In this document: in pieces, positions 1 through 8,800 of the stretch
Numbering within the stretch: the stretch's first letter is position 1
How the letters are laid out: every line of letters starts with the position of its first letter
Assembly: GCF_001984095.1 (NCBI RefSeq)
Contig: NZ_LYVQ01000036.1
Location: 1-36,945 of the forward strand
Length of the DNA: 36,945 nt
DNA from: Pelomonas sp. KK5
GTDB taxonomy: Bacteria > Pseudomonadota > Gammaproteobacteria > Burkholderiales > Burkholderiaceae_C
Direction of reading: 5' to 3'
The notes under the pieces: model-generated
Told to the model about the DNA's origin: nothing
Databases searched by the model: none
The model's input: only the letters and a program-made list of their open reading frames with translations
Position numbers and translations under genes: made by a program

Positions 1-158
1 CCCTTCAGCAGCGACGCGGACGCCGCCTCGCGCACCGGCAGCGGCGTCACCTCGTCGCTCTCGCCGAACCAGAAGGCCAGCACGTCCTCGCGGCCGATGC
101 CGGCATTGGCAACCAGGCGGATCTTGGAGGCGGGCAGTTCGGCGATCAACTCACGCAT
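1..158 (-). CDS. Class I/II aminotransferase, N-terminal fragment
   Basis: Only about the first 52 residues are inside the window; the gene continues leftwards past position 1. The segment contains SKIRLVANAG, GREDVLAFWFGESDEVTP and PVREAA, which match the N-terminus of PLP-dependent fold-type I aminotransferases of the aspartate/alanine/valine-pyruvate kind, where the FWFGE(P/S)DE stretch precedes the small domain. The catalytic lysine is outside the window, so substrate cannot be judged. The chosen ATG at 158 lies 14 bp after the stop of the upstream receptor gene, so the two may be co-transcribed. An in-frame ATG at 200 would overlap that gene by 28 bp and add residues including LNSAIA. 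Neither start has a clear ribosome-binding site. Family is well supported, specificity unknown. Confidence 0.75.
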   Translation of the reverse strand, partial: MRELIAELPASKIRLVANAGIGREDVLAFWFGESDEVTPLPVREAASASLLK

Positions 159-172
159 GGCGATGGCGCTAT

Positions 173-1558
173 TCAGTTGGCAGGTCGCGCCATTCTGCAT
201 GTGCTGGGCAATTCGGGCCGCTCCACGTAGCGCAGTGTGCGAAAGCCGTAGCCCGAACCTTCGTTGTCGAAGGCCGCGCCCGGCGTGCCGGCCCGCTTCA
301 TCACGGTCACGTACAGCGGCTGGATGAACTGATGGTCCTGGGCGCGCATCCGGCCCTGGTGCGGGATGCCGAGCAAGCGACCGTCGAAGCCCGCCCCCTC
401 CATCGCCCGCGCCACCGCGCCAGCCTCGGTGCTGCCCGCCTTCTCGATGGCCTGCACCAGCACCTCGACCATCGCCTGCATCCGCACGTGCAGGTAATCG
501 TCCTCGGGCCGCGGAAAGCGGCGGCGGAAGGTCTCGTAGAAGGCATCGGAACTTGCCGTGCCGACGTTCGGATGCCATTCGGCCACGGCCAGCACGCGAT
601 CCACGCCCGAATCGCCCAGCGCCGCCGGCGCGCCCAGCGAGTTGCCGTAGAAGGTGTAGAACTTCGCGTCCAGGCCGATGTCTCGCGCCGCCTTGATCAG
701 CAGCGTCAGGTCGTTGCCCCAGTTGCCGGTCAGCACCGCCTGCGCGCCGCTGGCCTTGATCTTGGTGACGTAGGGCAGGAAGTCCTTGACCCGGCCGATC
801 GGGTGCAGGTCCTCGCCGACGATGCGGATGTCCGGCCGCTTGGCGCCGATCATCTCGCGGCTCTTCCTCAGCACCTGCTGGCCGAAGCTGTAGTCCTGGC
901 CGATCAGGTAGAGCTTGCTGACCGAACGGTCGTCGCGGAGCTGGTCGGTCAGTGCAGATAACCTCATATCTGCATGGGCATCGAAGCGGAAGTGCCAGAA
1001 GCTGCAGCGCTCATTCGTCAGCGCGGGATCGACGGCGGCGTAGTTCAGGAACAGCGCGCGGTGCCCGGGATCGCGCTCGTTGTGCTTGTTCAATGCATCG
1101 ACCAGCGCGGCGGCCGTGGCCGAGCTGTTGCCCTGCAGCAGGAAGCGGGCGTCCTGAGCGATCGCCGTGCGCATCAGCGCCAGCGTCTCGTCCGTCGATC
1201 CCTTGCTGTCCAGGCGCAGCAGTTCCAGCGGCCGGCGGCCCTCGGGGAGCTTCACGCCGCCGCGCGCATTGACCCGCTCGGTGGCCCAGACCAGGTTGCG
1301 GAACACCGCTTCGCCGGCATTGCCGAAGGGGCCGGACAGGCCCTCGATCAGTGCCAACCTGATCGGCTCGGCCGCCTGCACGCCGGCGGCCGTCAAAAGC
1401 AAAAGCGCACCCAATTGGTGGCGCAGCGCGCGCTTCCAAGGCCTCGCAAGCCATATTTTTGCGAGCCCTTGAAAGGCCTTGGCGCGTTCCAAGATTCGAT
1501 GCACGGCGGACGAAACAGCTATCGACGCCAACCCTGAAATCGATTGTCTTTCACTCAC
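173..1558 (-). CDS. ABC transporter substrate-binding protein, branched-chain amino acid type (Peripla_BP_6)
   Basis: This is a periplasmic receptor of the Leu/Ile/Val-binding protein family. The mature part starts near AEPIRLALIEGLSGPFGNAG and continues through NLVWATERVNARGG, LLQGNSSATAAALVDALNKH, YLIGQDYSFGQQVL and LTGNWGNDLTLLIKAA, the usual two-lobe periplasmic-binding fold. A signal peptide (LGALLLLTAAGVQA) directly precedes it. The open frame begins at a GTG at 1558, but the first 45-50 residues do not look like protein and cover the leader of the divergent heat-shock gene. The true start is probably a non-ATG codon near 1414-1440, for example TTG at 1414; no ATG lies in frame there. 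No permease or ATPase genes adjoin, so it is an orphan receptor in this window. The ligand is unknown and need not be an amino acid. Confidence 0.85.
   Translation of the reverse strand: MSERQSISGLASIAVSSAVHRILERAKAFQGLAKIWLARPWKRALRHQLGALLLLTAAGVQAAEPIRLALIEGLSGPFGNAGEAVFRNLVWATERVNARGGVKLPEGRRPLELLRLDSKGSTDETLALMRTAIAQDARFLLQGNSSATAAALVDALNKHNERDPGHRALFLNYAAVDPALTNERCSFWHFRFDAHADMRLSALTDQLRDDRSVSKLYLIGQDYSFGQQVLRKSREMIGAKRPDIRIVGEDLHPIGRVKDFLPYVTKIKASGAQAVLTGNWGNDLTLLIKAARDIGLDAKFYTFYGNSLGAPAALGDSGVDRVLAVAEWHPNVGTASSDAFYETFRRRFPRPEDDYLHVRMQAMVEVLVQAIEKAGSTEAGAVARAMEGAGFDGRLLGIPHQGRMRAQDHQFIQPLYVTVMKRAGTPGAAFDNEGSGYGFRTLRYVERPELPSTCRMARPAN
1468..1496 (+). promoter_or_regulatory. Possible sigma-32 (heat-shock) promoter for hsp20
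   Basis: CTTGAAA at 1468-1474 matches the sigma-32 -35 element exactly. Fourteen bases later CCAAGATT (1489-1496) partly resembles the CCCCATNT -10 element. This would give a leader of about 65 nt before the heat-shock gene. A small inverted repeat, ctcgcaa/ttgcgag (1443-1465), sits just upstream. The -10 match is imperfect, so this is a candidate based on motif and gene function. Confidence 0.3.
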
Positions 1559-1569
1559 TGGAGCATTCC

Positions 1570-1959
1570 ATGTTTGTTGTTACCCGCCCCCGCATCGACC
1601 GCCTGTTCAACATCACCGAAGACGCCGTCGCGCTGCGCAGCCCCGCGCTGGACGTCAGCGAGACCGATGCCGCCTACACCGTGCAGCTCGACCTGCCGGG
1701 CGTGGCCAAGGAGGCCGTCAAGGTCAAGATCGAAGGCCGCCGCGTCAGCATCGACGCCGAGCAGGCCCGTGAAGACAAAGCCGCCGAAGGCACCCGCGCG
1801 ATCTACCGCGAGCGCTCCGTCACCCGCTTCTCGCGAAGCTTCACGCTGCCGGTGGAAGTCAGCAAGGCCGACTCCGCGGCCAAGCTGGAGAACGGCGTGC
1901 TGAGCCTGACGCTGGTCAAGCGCCAGCCGGACAACGCTGGCGAACTGACCGTCGGCTAA
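1570..1959 (+). CDS. Hsp20/alpha-crystallin family small heat-shock protein
   Basis: A 129-residue ATP-independent holdase chaperone that would bind unfolding proteins in the cytoplasm. The alpha-crystallin domain runs from about residue 25 ([21 protein letters not shown]) to the diagnostic [13 protein letters not shown] near the C-terminus. The N-terminal arm ([18 protein letters not shown]) is short, and the C-terminal tail after the domain is only about 12 residues, with LTV as a possible but weak I/V-X-I/V anchor. The ATG at 1570 is preceded by GGAG about 8 bases upstream. The frame is open further upstream but that part is the leader. The 3' end overlaps the convergent tsaD stop by 4 bp. 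A candidate sigma-32 promoter lies upstream. Confidence 0.92.
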   Translation: MFVVTRPRIDRLFNITEDAVALRSPALDVSETDAAYTVQLDLPGVAKEAVKVKIEGRRVSIDAEQAREDKAAEGTRAIYRERSVTRFSRSFTLPVEVSKADSAAKLENGVLSLTLVKRQPDNAGELTVG

Positions 1960-2987
1960 GCCGATCCGAGCGCCCATCGCGGGCGCACCGCGAAACTGCC
2001 GTCCTGCTGCAGCGTGGCCATGCCGCGCTGCAGCCGCATCGCGGCAGCCATCGCGATCATCGCGCCGTTGTCGGTGCACAGGCTCAGTTCCGGGTAGTGC
2101 ACGCGCACCTGGCGCTTGGCGCAGGCGGCATTCAGTTGCCGCCGAAGTTCGGCGTTAGCACCAACCCCGCCGGCCACGACGAGCCGCTTCAGGCCGGTCT
2201 CTTTCAGCGCCAGCATCGACTTCTTCACCAGCACCTCGACGATCGCGGCCTGCGTGGACGCGGCCAGGTCGGCGCGCTGCTGTTCTGTCGGGGCGTCGCC
2301 CAGCTTCTTCACCTGCGTCAGCACCGCGGTCTTCAGGCCGGCGAAGCTGAAGTCCGGCTTGCCGCTGTGCAGCAGCGGGCGCGGCAGCGCGAACGCTTTC
2401 TCGTCGCCCTGCTCCGCCATGTGCGCCAGATGCGGGCCGCCGGGGTATGGCAGGCCCAGCAGCTTGGCGCTCTTGTCAAAGGCCTCGCCGGCAGCGTCGT
2501 CGATCGTCTCACCCAGGATCTCGTAGCTGCCGACCTCGTCCACGCGCATCAGCTGCGTGTGGCCGCCGGAGACCAGCAGCGCGACGAAAGGGAACTCAGG
2601 CGGATCGGCGGACAGGAAGGGCGAGAGCAGATGGCCTTCCAGGTGGTGGATGCCCAGCGTCGGCTTGCCCAAGGCAGCGGCCAGCGACACCGCGACGCCT
2701 GCGCTCACCAGCAGCGCGCCTGCAAGACCCGGGCCCTGCGTGTAGGCGATGACATCTACGTCCTTCAAGCCGGTGCCGGCTTGCGCCATCACTTCGCGGG
2801 TCAGCGGCAGCACGCGGCGGATGTGGTCACGCGAGGCCAACTCGGGCACGACGCCACCGTAGGCCTGGTGCATTGCGATCTGGCTGTGCAGCGCCTGCGC
2901 CAGCAGGCGCGGCGTTCCCGTCGCTGGCACTTCCACCAGCGCGACGCCCGTCTCGTCGCAAGACGACTCGAAGCCGAGAACCTTCAC
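1956..2987 (-). CDS. tsaD: tRNA N6-adenosine threonylcarbamoyltransferase TsaD
   Basis: TsaD transfers the threonylcarbamoyl group from TC-AMP to A37 of ANN-decoding tRNAs, working with TsaB and TsaE. The 343-residue length is normal. The sequence opens with the family hallmark [15 protein letters not shown], carries the metal-binding HHLEGH motif (H115 and H119), then LVSGGHTQL and [13 protein letters not shown] in the ASKHA ATPase fold. The start codon is GTG at 2987; its last two bases and the next A form the TGA stop of fdx (GTGA), so translation is probably coupled to the Fe-S cluster. This placement is notable because tsaD in E. coli sits beside rpsU, which here lies about 16 kb away. 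It converges on and overlaps the hsp20 stop by 4 bp. Confidence 0.97.
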   Translation of the reverse strand: MKVLGFESSCDETGVALVEVPATGTPRLLAQALHSQIAMHQAYGGVVPELASRDHIRRVLPLTREVMAQAGTGLKDVDVIAYTQGPGLAGALLVSAGVAVSLAAALGKPTLGIHHLEGHLLSPFLSADPPEFPFVALLVSGGHTQLMRVDEVGSYEILGETIDDAAGEAFDKSAKLLGLPYPGGPHLAHMAEQGDEKAFALPRPLLHSGKPDFSFAGLKTAVLTQVKKLGDAPTEQQRADLAASTQAAIVEVLVKKSMLALKETGLKRLVVAGGVGANAELRRQLNAACAKRQVRVHYPELSLCTDNGAMIAMAAAMRLQRGMATLQQDGSFAVRPRWALGSA

Positions 2988-3322
2988 TTGCCTTCTTTGG
3001 CGTGATTGATCGAATACTTCGGGATCTCGACCGTCACATCGGACTGGCCGAGGATCGCCTGGCAGGACAAGCGCGAATCCGGCTCCAGCCCCCAGGCGCG
3101 GTCCAGCATGTCTTCCTCGCCCTCGTCCATCTCGGACAGCGAACGGCCGCCCTCGCGGACGATCACGTGGCAGGTGGTGCAGGCGCAGACCTGGTCGCAG
3201 GCGTGCTCGATCTCGATGTCGTTGTCCAGCAGCGCCTCGCAGATCGAGGTGCCGGCCGGGGCGTTGATCGAGGCGCCCTGCGGGCAGTACTCGGCGTGGG
3301 GAAGGATCTTGATGATGGGCAT
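2984..3322 (-). CDS. fdx: ISC system 2Fe-2S ferredoxin
   Basis: Adrenodoxin-type [2Fe-2S] ferredoxin of 112 residues that supplies electrons to IscU/IscS during cluster assembly. The cluster ligands are visible as C42-x5-C48-x2-C51 (within [14 protein letters not shown]) and C87 (SRLSCQAIL). It begins [16 protein letters not shown], the usual N-terminus of IscFdx. It starts 6 bp after the hscA stop and ends in a 4-bp overlap with tsaD, so it is deep inside a polycistronic unit. No iscX gene follows it, unlike E. coli. Confidence 0.96.
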   Translation of the reverse strand: MPIIKILPHAEYCPQGASINAPAGTSICEALLDNDIEIEHACDQVCACTTCHVIVREGGRSLSEMDEGEEDMLDRAWGLEPDSRLSCQAILGQSDVTVEIPKYSINHAKEGK

Positions 3323-3328
3323 GGTCTG

Positions 3329-5185
<1,857 letters not shown>

Positions 5186-5197
5186 GGGGTCAGGTCT

Positions 5198-5725
5198 TTA
5201 CAGGTCTTGTTCTTCCAGCGCTTCGAGGCGCTTGTCGATATCGGAGCGGAACTTGGCGATGAACATCAGCGCCCTCACCCGCTCGGCCGCGGCCGGGGCA
5301 TCGCCGGCTTCGTCGAGCAAGCGGCCGGCCTCGTCGAGCAGGGCTTTCTCGCGCACGGCGACTTCCCCATCCAGCGCCTGGACGGCCGCCAGGTTCGCAG
5401 CATCGTCGAGGCTCTCGCGCCACTCCATCTGCTCCATCAGGAAACTCGCCGGCATGCGCGTGTTCTCGTTGGCCTGGATCGGCGCGCCTTGCAGCTCGCA
5501 CAGGTAGGCGGCGCGCCTGAGCGGATCGCGCAGGCGCTGGTGCGCCTCGTTGACGCGCAGCGCCCACTGCATCGCCAGCCGCTGCGCCGAGGCGCCCTCG
5601 GCCGCGAACTTGTCCGGGTGCACCTGGGCCTGCAGCGCCTTCCAGCGCGCATCGATCTCGGCGCGCTGCTGCGCCTGCCGCCGGGGCAGTCCGAAGAGGC
5701 TGAAATCGTCGTCGGTCAGGCGCAT
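5198..5725 (-). CDS. hscB: Fe-S assembly co-chaperone HscB (J-domain)
   Basis: J-domain protein of 175 residues that delivers IscU to HscA and stimulates its ATPase. The N-terminal J-domain includes FSLFGLPRRQ and the HPD tripeptide at residues 36-38 (VHPDKFAAEG). A C-terminal three-helix region (about residues 90-170) is the IscU-binding part. ATG at 5725 gives the expected MRLTDDDFSLFGLP; an in-frame TTG at 5731 would add only two residues. No good ribosome-binding site is visible. An intrinsic-terminator-like hairpin ends only 23 bases before the ATG, and a 264-bp palindromic element lies between it and iscA. Whether hscBA-fdx-tsaD is transcribed with iscRSUA is therefore uncertain. Confidence 0.95.
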   Translation of the reverse strand: MRLTDDDFSLFGLPRRQAQQRAEIDARWKALQAQVHPDKFAAEGASAQRLAMQWALRVNEAHQRLRDPLRRAAYLCELQGAPIQANENTRMPASFLMEQMEWRESLDDAANLAAVQALDGEVAVREKALLDEAGRLLDEAGDAPAAAERVRALMFIAKFRSDIDKRLEALEEQDL

Positions 5726-5748
5726 GGTCAAGTGAAATGCGGGGCAAG

Positions 5749-5772
5749 AAAAAAGCGCGGCAATGGCCGCGC
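5749..5772 (-). terminator. Rho-independent terminator or attenuator in front of hscB
   Basis: Read on the minus strand, a perfect 7-bp GCGCGGC/GCCGCGC stem with loop CATT is followed by six T residues. This is a textbook intrinsic terminator pointing the same way as the isc genes. It lies after iscA and immediately before hscB, inside what is usually one operon. It could end most iscRSUA transcripts, or lower hscBA-fdx expression relative to iscSU. The shape is certain; in vivo strength is not. Confidence 0.75.
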
Positions 5773-5800
5773 CTTCGCTGATCGTTGGCCGAGGATTTTA

Positions 5801-6064
5801 GGGCCTGCTAACACTACAGCAAGGGGCCGCGTTGTGATCAAAAGGGCCGCAGACAAGGCGCAAACCGGAGTCGGGCCGATGCCCGACGAGGATTTGCAAC
5901 GCGAGATGCGGCCCTTTTGATCACAACCCTTCGGGAAGGTCCGGCACACGGGGCCACTCGTTGTTGCAGTCCTTGCCCGCACACGAGTGCGGGCGGTGGC
6001 CTGCGCCTAGACTGACCCCGTGTGCCGGACCTTCGCGACCCCTTGCTGTAGTGTTAGCAGGCCC
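5801..6064. mobile_element. 264-bp two-lobed palindromic, MITE-like element between iscA and hscB
   Basis: The ends are perfect 26-bp terminal inverted repeats (5801-5826 and 6039-6064), starting GGGCCTGCTAACAC. Inside are two further long perfect inverted repeats placed side by side. Lobe A pairs 5831-5851 with 5907-5927 (21 bp) and has an inner tcgggc/gcccga hairpin. Lobe B pairs 5935-5953 with 6016-6034 (19 bp) and has an inner cccgcac/gtgcggg hairpin. The whole folds as a terminal stem carrying two arms. No plausible coding frame lies inside and no obvious flanking direct repeat was found. With the short flanks it accounts for the 343-bp gap between hscB and iscA (5726-6074). It may be a non-autonomous transposable element or a structured repeat; I do not recognise a named family. 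Confidence 0.65.
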
Positions 6065-6074
6065 AATCGGCCAA

Positions 6075-6398
6075 TCAGACGCGGAACGATTCACCACACC
6101 CGCAGCGGTCCTTCTCACGCGGGTTGCGGAACTTGAAGCCTTCGTTGAGGCCCTCGCGGACGAAGTCCAGCTCGGTGCCTTCAAGATACGGCAGGCTTTT
6201 CGGATCGATCAGGATCTTCACACCGTGGCCCTCGAAGACGACGTCCTCGGGCGCCACCTCGTCGGCGTATTCAAGCTTGTAGGCCAGGCCGGAGCAGCCG
6301 GTGGTCTTCACGCCCAGCCGCACGCCGACGCCGCGGCCGCGCTTGCTGATGTAGCGCGTCACGTGGCGGGCTGCCGCTTCGGTCATCGTTACGGACAT
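6075..6398 (-). CDS. iscA: A-type Fe-S carrier IscA
   Basis: Fe-S carrier protein of 107 residues that receives clusters from IscU and passes them to apo-proteins. The three invariant cysteines are present: C35 (TTGCSGLAY) and the C99-x-C101 pair (DRCGCGESF) at the C-terminus. The core [16 protein letters not shown] is typical of IscA. It lies 15 bp after iscU, so it is co-transcribed with iscR-S-U. Its stop codon is only 10 bp from the inverted-repeat end of the palindromic element, so any readthrough into hscB must cross that structure. ErpA is a paralogue possibility, but the position inside the isc cluster favours IscA. Confidence 0.96.
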   Translation of the reverse strand: MSVTMTEAAARHVTRYISKRGRGVGVRLGVKTTGCSGLAYKLEYADEVAPEDVVFEGHGVKILIDPKSLPYLEGTELDFVREGLNEGFKFRNPREKDRCGCGESFRV

Positions 6399-6413
6399 CC
6401 GCTGGGCTCCGGG

Positions 6414-6800
6414 TCAGGCCGTGCGCTTGGCGCGGTAGTCGTCCACCGCGGCCTTGATCGCGTCTTCGGCCAGGATCGAGCAGTGGATCTTGACCGGCGG
6501 CAGCGCCAGTTCCTCGGCGATCTGCGTGTTCTTGATCGTCAGCGCCTCGTCCAGGCTCTTGCCCTTGACCCACTCGGTCACGAGCGAGCTGGAGGCGATC
6601 GCCGAGCCGCAGCCGTAGGTCTTGAACTTGGCGTCCTCGATCAGGCCGGTGGCCGGATTGACCTTGATCTGCAGCTTCATCACGTCGCCGCAGGCCGGAG
6701 CGCCGACCATGCCGGTGCCGACGGAATCGTCGCCCTTGTCGAAGGCGCCGACGTTGCGGGGGTTCTCGTAGTGGTCAACGACCTTGTCGCTGTAAGCCAT
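6414..6800 (-). CDS. iscU: Fe-S cluster scaffold IscU
   Basis: Scaffold on which IscS-derived sulfur and iron form the [2Fe-2S] cluster. It is 128 residues, as usual. The ligand cysteines are C37 (GAPACGDVM), C64 (YGCGSAIAS) and C107 (IHCSILAED), with D39 in the first motif. The LPPVK sequence recognised by HscA directly precedes the last cysteine. ATG at 6800 is preceded by a strong AGGAG. The gap to iscS is 27 bp and to iscA 15 bp, so all three are translated from one message. Confidence 0.98.
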   Translation of the reverse strand: MAYSDKVVDHYENPRNVGAFDKGDDSVGTGMVGAPACGDVMKLQIKVNPATGLIEDAKFKTYGCGSAIASSSLVTEWVKGKSLDEALTIKNTQIAEELALPPVKIHCSILAEDAIKAAVDDYRAKRTA

Positions 6801-6827
6801 GATGGTTCTCCTGTAGTTCTGTGGGCT

Positions 6828-8048
6828 TCAGTGGGCGGTCCACTGAATGGTGCTGAGGTCGATGCCTTCCTTGAACATGTCCCACAGCGGCGAGAGTTCG
6901 CGCAGCTTGGCGACACGGTCCTTCAGCACCGACACCGCGTAATCGATCTCTTCGACCGTCGTGAAGCGGCCGATGGTCATGCGCAGCGAGCTGTGCGCCA
7001 GCTCGTCGCTGCGGCCCAGCGCGCGCAGCACATAGCTGGGCTCCAGGCTGGCCGATGTGCAGGCCGAGCCGGACGACACCGCCAGGCCCTTGACGCCCAT
7101 GATCAGCGACTCGCCCTCCACGAAATTGAAGGACATGTTCAGGTTGTGCGGCACGCGCTTTTCCAGGTCGCCGTTGACGAAGACCTGCTCGATGTCCTTC
7201 AGCCCGTCCAGCAGACGGTTGTGGAGCATGCGGATGCGCTCGAGCTCCTCGCCCATTTCCTGGCGGGCGATCTCGTAGGCCAGGCCCATGCCGACGATCT
7301 GGTGCGTGGCCAGCGTGCCCGAGCGCAGGCCGCGCTCATGGCCGCCGCCGTGCATCTGCGCTTCCAGGCGCACGCGCGGCTTGCGGCGCACGAACAGCGC
7401 GCCGATTCCCTTGGGGCCGTAGGTCTTGTGCGAGGCCAGGCTCATCAGGTCGATCGGCAGCGCGGTCATGTCGATCTCGATCTTGCCGGTGGCCTGGGCG
7501 GCGTCCACGTGGAAGACGATGCCCTTCTCGCGGCAGATGTTGCCGATGGCGGTCACGTCCTGGATCACGCCGATCTCGTTGTTGACGAACAGCACCGAGA
7601 CCAGGATCGTGTCCGGCCGCAGCGCGGCCTTGAACTTGTCGAGGTCCAGCAGGCCGTTCTCTTCAACGTCCAGCAGGGTCACGTCGAAGCCCTGGCGCTC
7701 CAGCTCGCGGCAGGTGTCCAGCGTCGCCTTGTGCTCGGTCTTCAGCGTGATGATGTGCTTGCCGCGGCCCTTGTAGAACTGCGCGGCGCCCTTGACGGCG
7801 AGGTTGATGGACTCGGTGGCGCCCGAGGTCCAGACGATCTCGCGCGGGTCGGCCTTGATCAGCGCCGCCACCTGCTCGCGCGCCTTCTCGACCGCCGCTT
7901 CCGCCTCCCAGCCCCAGGCGTGGCTGCGCGAGGCCGGGTTGCCGAAGTGCTCGCGCAGCCACGGGATCATCGCTTCGACCACGCGCGGGTCGACCGGCGT
8001 CGTCGCGCCGTAGTCCAGGTAGATCGGGAAATGCGGGGTCATGTCCAT
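6828..8048 (-). CDS. iscS: Cysteine desulfurase IscS
   Basis: PLP enzyme of 406 residues that takes sulfur from L-cysteine as a persulfide, for Fe-S assembly and also for tRNA thiolation. The PLP lysine is K208 ([14 protein letters not shown]), the cofactor-stacking histidine is H106 (KTEHKATL), and the persulfide cysteine is C330 in the mobile loop [14 protein letters not shown]. The N-terminus [14 protein letters not shown] is the class V aminotransferase hallmark. It lies 26 bp downstream of iscR and is presumably under IscR control with it. IscS rather than SufS or NifS is supported by the loop sequence and neighbours. Confidence 0.98.
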   Translation of the reverse strand: MDMTPHFPIYLDYGATTPVDPRVVEAMIPWLREHFGNPASRSHAWGWEAEAAVEKAREQVAALIKADPREIVWTSGATESINLAVKGAAQFYKGRGKHIITLKTEHKATLDTCRELERQGFDVTLLDVEENGLLDLDKFKAALRPDTILVSVLFVNNEIGVIQDVTAIGNICREKGIVFHVDAAQATGKIEIDMTALPIDLMSLASHKTYGPKGIGALFVRRKPRVRLEAQMHGGGHERGLRSGTLATHQIVGMGLAYEIARQEMGEELERIRMLHNRLLDGLKDIEQVFVNGDLEKRVPHNLNMSFNFVEGESLIMGVKGLAVSSGSACTSASLEPSYVLRALGRSDELAHSSLRMTIGRFTTVEEIDYAVSVLKDRVAKLRELSPLWDMFKEGIDLSTIQWTAH

Positions 8049-8074
8049 GGCTGGGAGCGGGTTTCTTGCTTTGC

Positions 8075-8608
8075 TTACTTCAGGAAGGCGTTGCCCAGGG
8101 CGAACACCGAATTGGGGGCCGTGATGCGGATCGGCTTGAGCACGGGCTGGCTCGAAATGGCACGCTTCATCGGCGCTTCCTCGATCGTCACACCCTTGGC
8201 GAGCTGGTCTTCCACCAGCTTGCGCAGTGAAACCGAATCGAGGTACTCGATCATCTTGGAGTTCAGGCTGGTCCAGAGTTCGTGCGTGATGCAGCGGCCG
8301 GTGTCCTCGCCCATGCAGTTTTCCTTGCCGCCGCAGCCGGTGGCGTCGATCGGCTCGTCCACCGCCACGATGATGTCGGCCACCGTGATCTCGCTGGACT
8401 TGCGGCCCAGCGAATAGCCGCCGCCGGGGCCGCGGGTGCTCTCCACCAGCTCATGGCGGCGCAGCTTGCCGAACAGTTGCTCGAGGTACGACAGCGAAAT
8501 CTGCTGCCGCTGGCTGATTGCCGCCAGCGCGACCGGGCCGCCGTTCTCGCGCAGCGCCAGATCGATCATCGCCGTGACGGCAAAACGGCCCTTGGTGGTA
8601 AGACGCAT
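8075..8608 (-). CDS. iscR: Fe-S cluster-responsive transcriptional regulator IscR
   Basis: Rrf2-family winged-helix regulator of 177 residues that represses the isc operon when carrying a [2Fe-2S] cluster. The N-terminal DNA-binding domain has [18 protein letters not shown] and the recognition region [14 protein letters not shown]. Cluster ligands are C92, C98, C106 and H109; the second spacing is C-x7-C rather than the C-x5-C of E. coli, which I believe is usual for this group. ATG at 8608 has AAGGAG about 10 bases upstream; the open frame extends 15 residues further up but without homology. A C-terminal tail of about 40 residues follows the ligand domain. It leads the isc cluster and probably regulates itself. 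Confidence 0.97.
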   Translation of the reverse strand: MRLTTKGRFAVTAMIDLALRENGGPVALAAISQRQQISLSYLEQLFGKLRRHELVESTRGPGGGYSLGRKSSEITVADIIVAVDEPIDATGCGGKENCMGEDTGRCITHELWTSLNSKMIEYLDSVSLRKLVEDQLAKGVTIEEAPMKRAISSQPVLKPIRITAPNSVFALGNAFLK

Positions 8609-8660
8609 ATCAAAACTCCTTCGGTCCAGCGGACCCTGAAGCGGCATGGACAAGCCCGTT

Positions 8661-8704
8661 AGGGTTGACTCGAAATCCGAATGACTAAGGGAAATCCCTA
8701 GTCA
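8661..8704 (-). promoter_or_regulatory. Putative iscR operator/promoter region
   Basis: About 55-95 bp upstream of iscR is an AT-richer stretch with repeated GACT/AGTC half-sites: TTGACT at 8665-8670, ATGACT at 8681-8686 and AGTCA at 8700-8704. An imperfect palindrome, tgactaaggga/tccctagtca, covers 8682-8704. IscR type 1 sites in enterobacteria are built from GACT and AGTC half-sites, so this is the likely autoregulatory region. The spacing differs from the E. coli consensus, and no unambiguous -10/-35 pair could be assigned. Confidence 0.4.
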
Positions 8705-8800
8705 CCAGATGGAGCCGCAGCTTACAGCTCGGGTTAACCCTGGCCTATTTCCGACGATTTTACTCGACATCTCGGAGATTTGCTTGCCGCCGCTTTGCGA

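Noticed and set aside
5728-5982. A small minus-strand open frame through the palindromic element
   Set aside because: It overlaps the terminator and the hairpins, and its translation is only a product of the repeats.
5801-6064. The palindromic element as an integron attC site
   Set aside because: attC needs RYYYAAC and GTTRRRY core sites. The ends have TGCTAAC and GTTAGCA, which fail at required positions, and there is no integron integrase or cassette array.
5961-8417. A long open frame on the plus strand across iscA, iscU, iscS and iscR
   Set aside because: It is fully antisense to four clearly recognised isc genes, and its His/Ala/Arg-rich translation resembles no protein. High third-position GC produces such frames.
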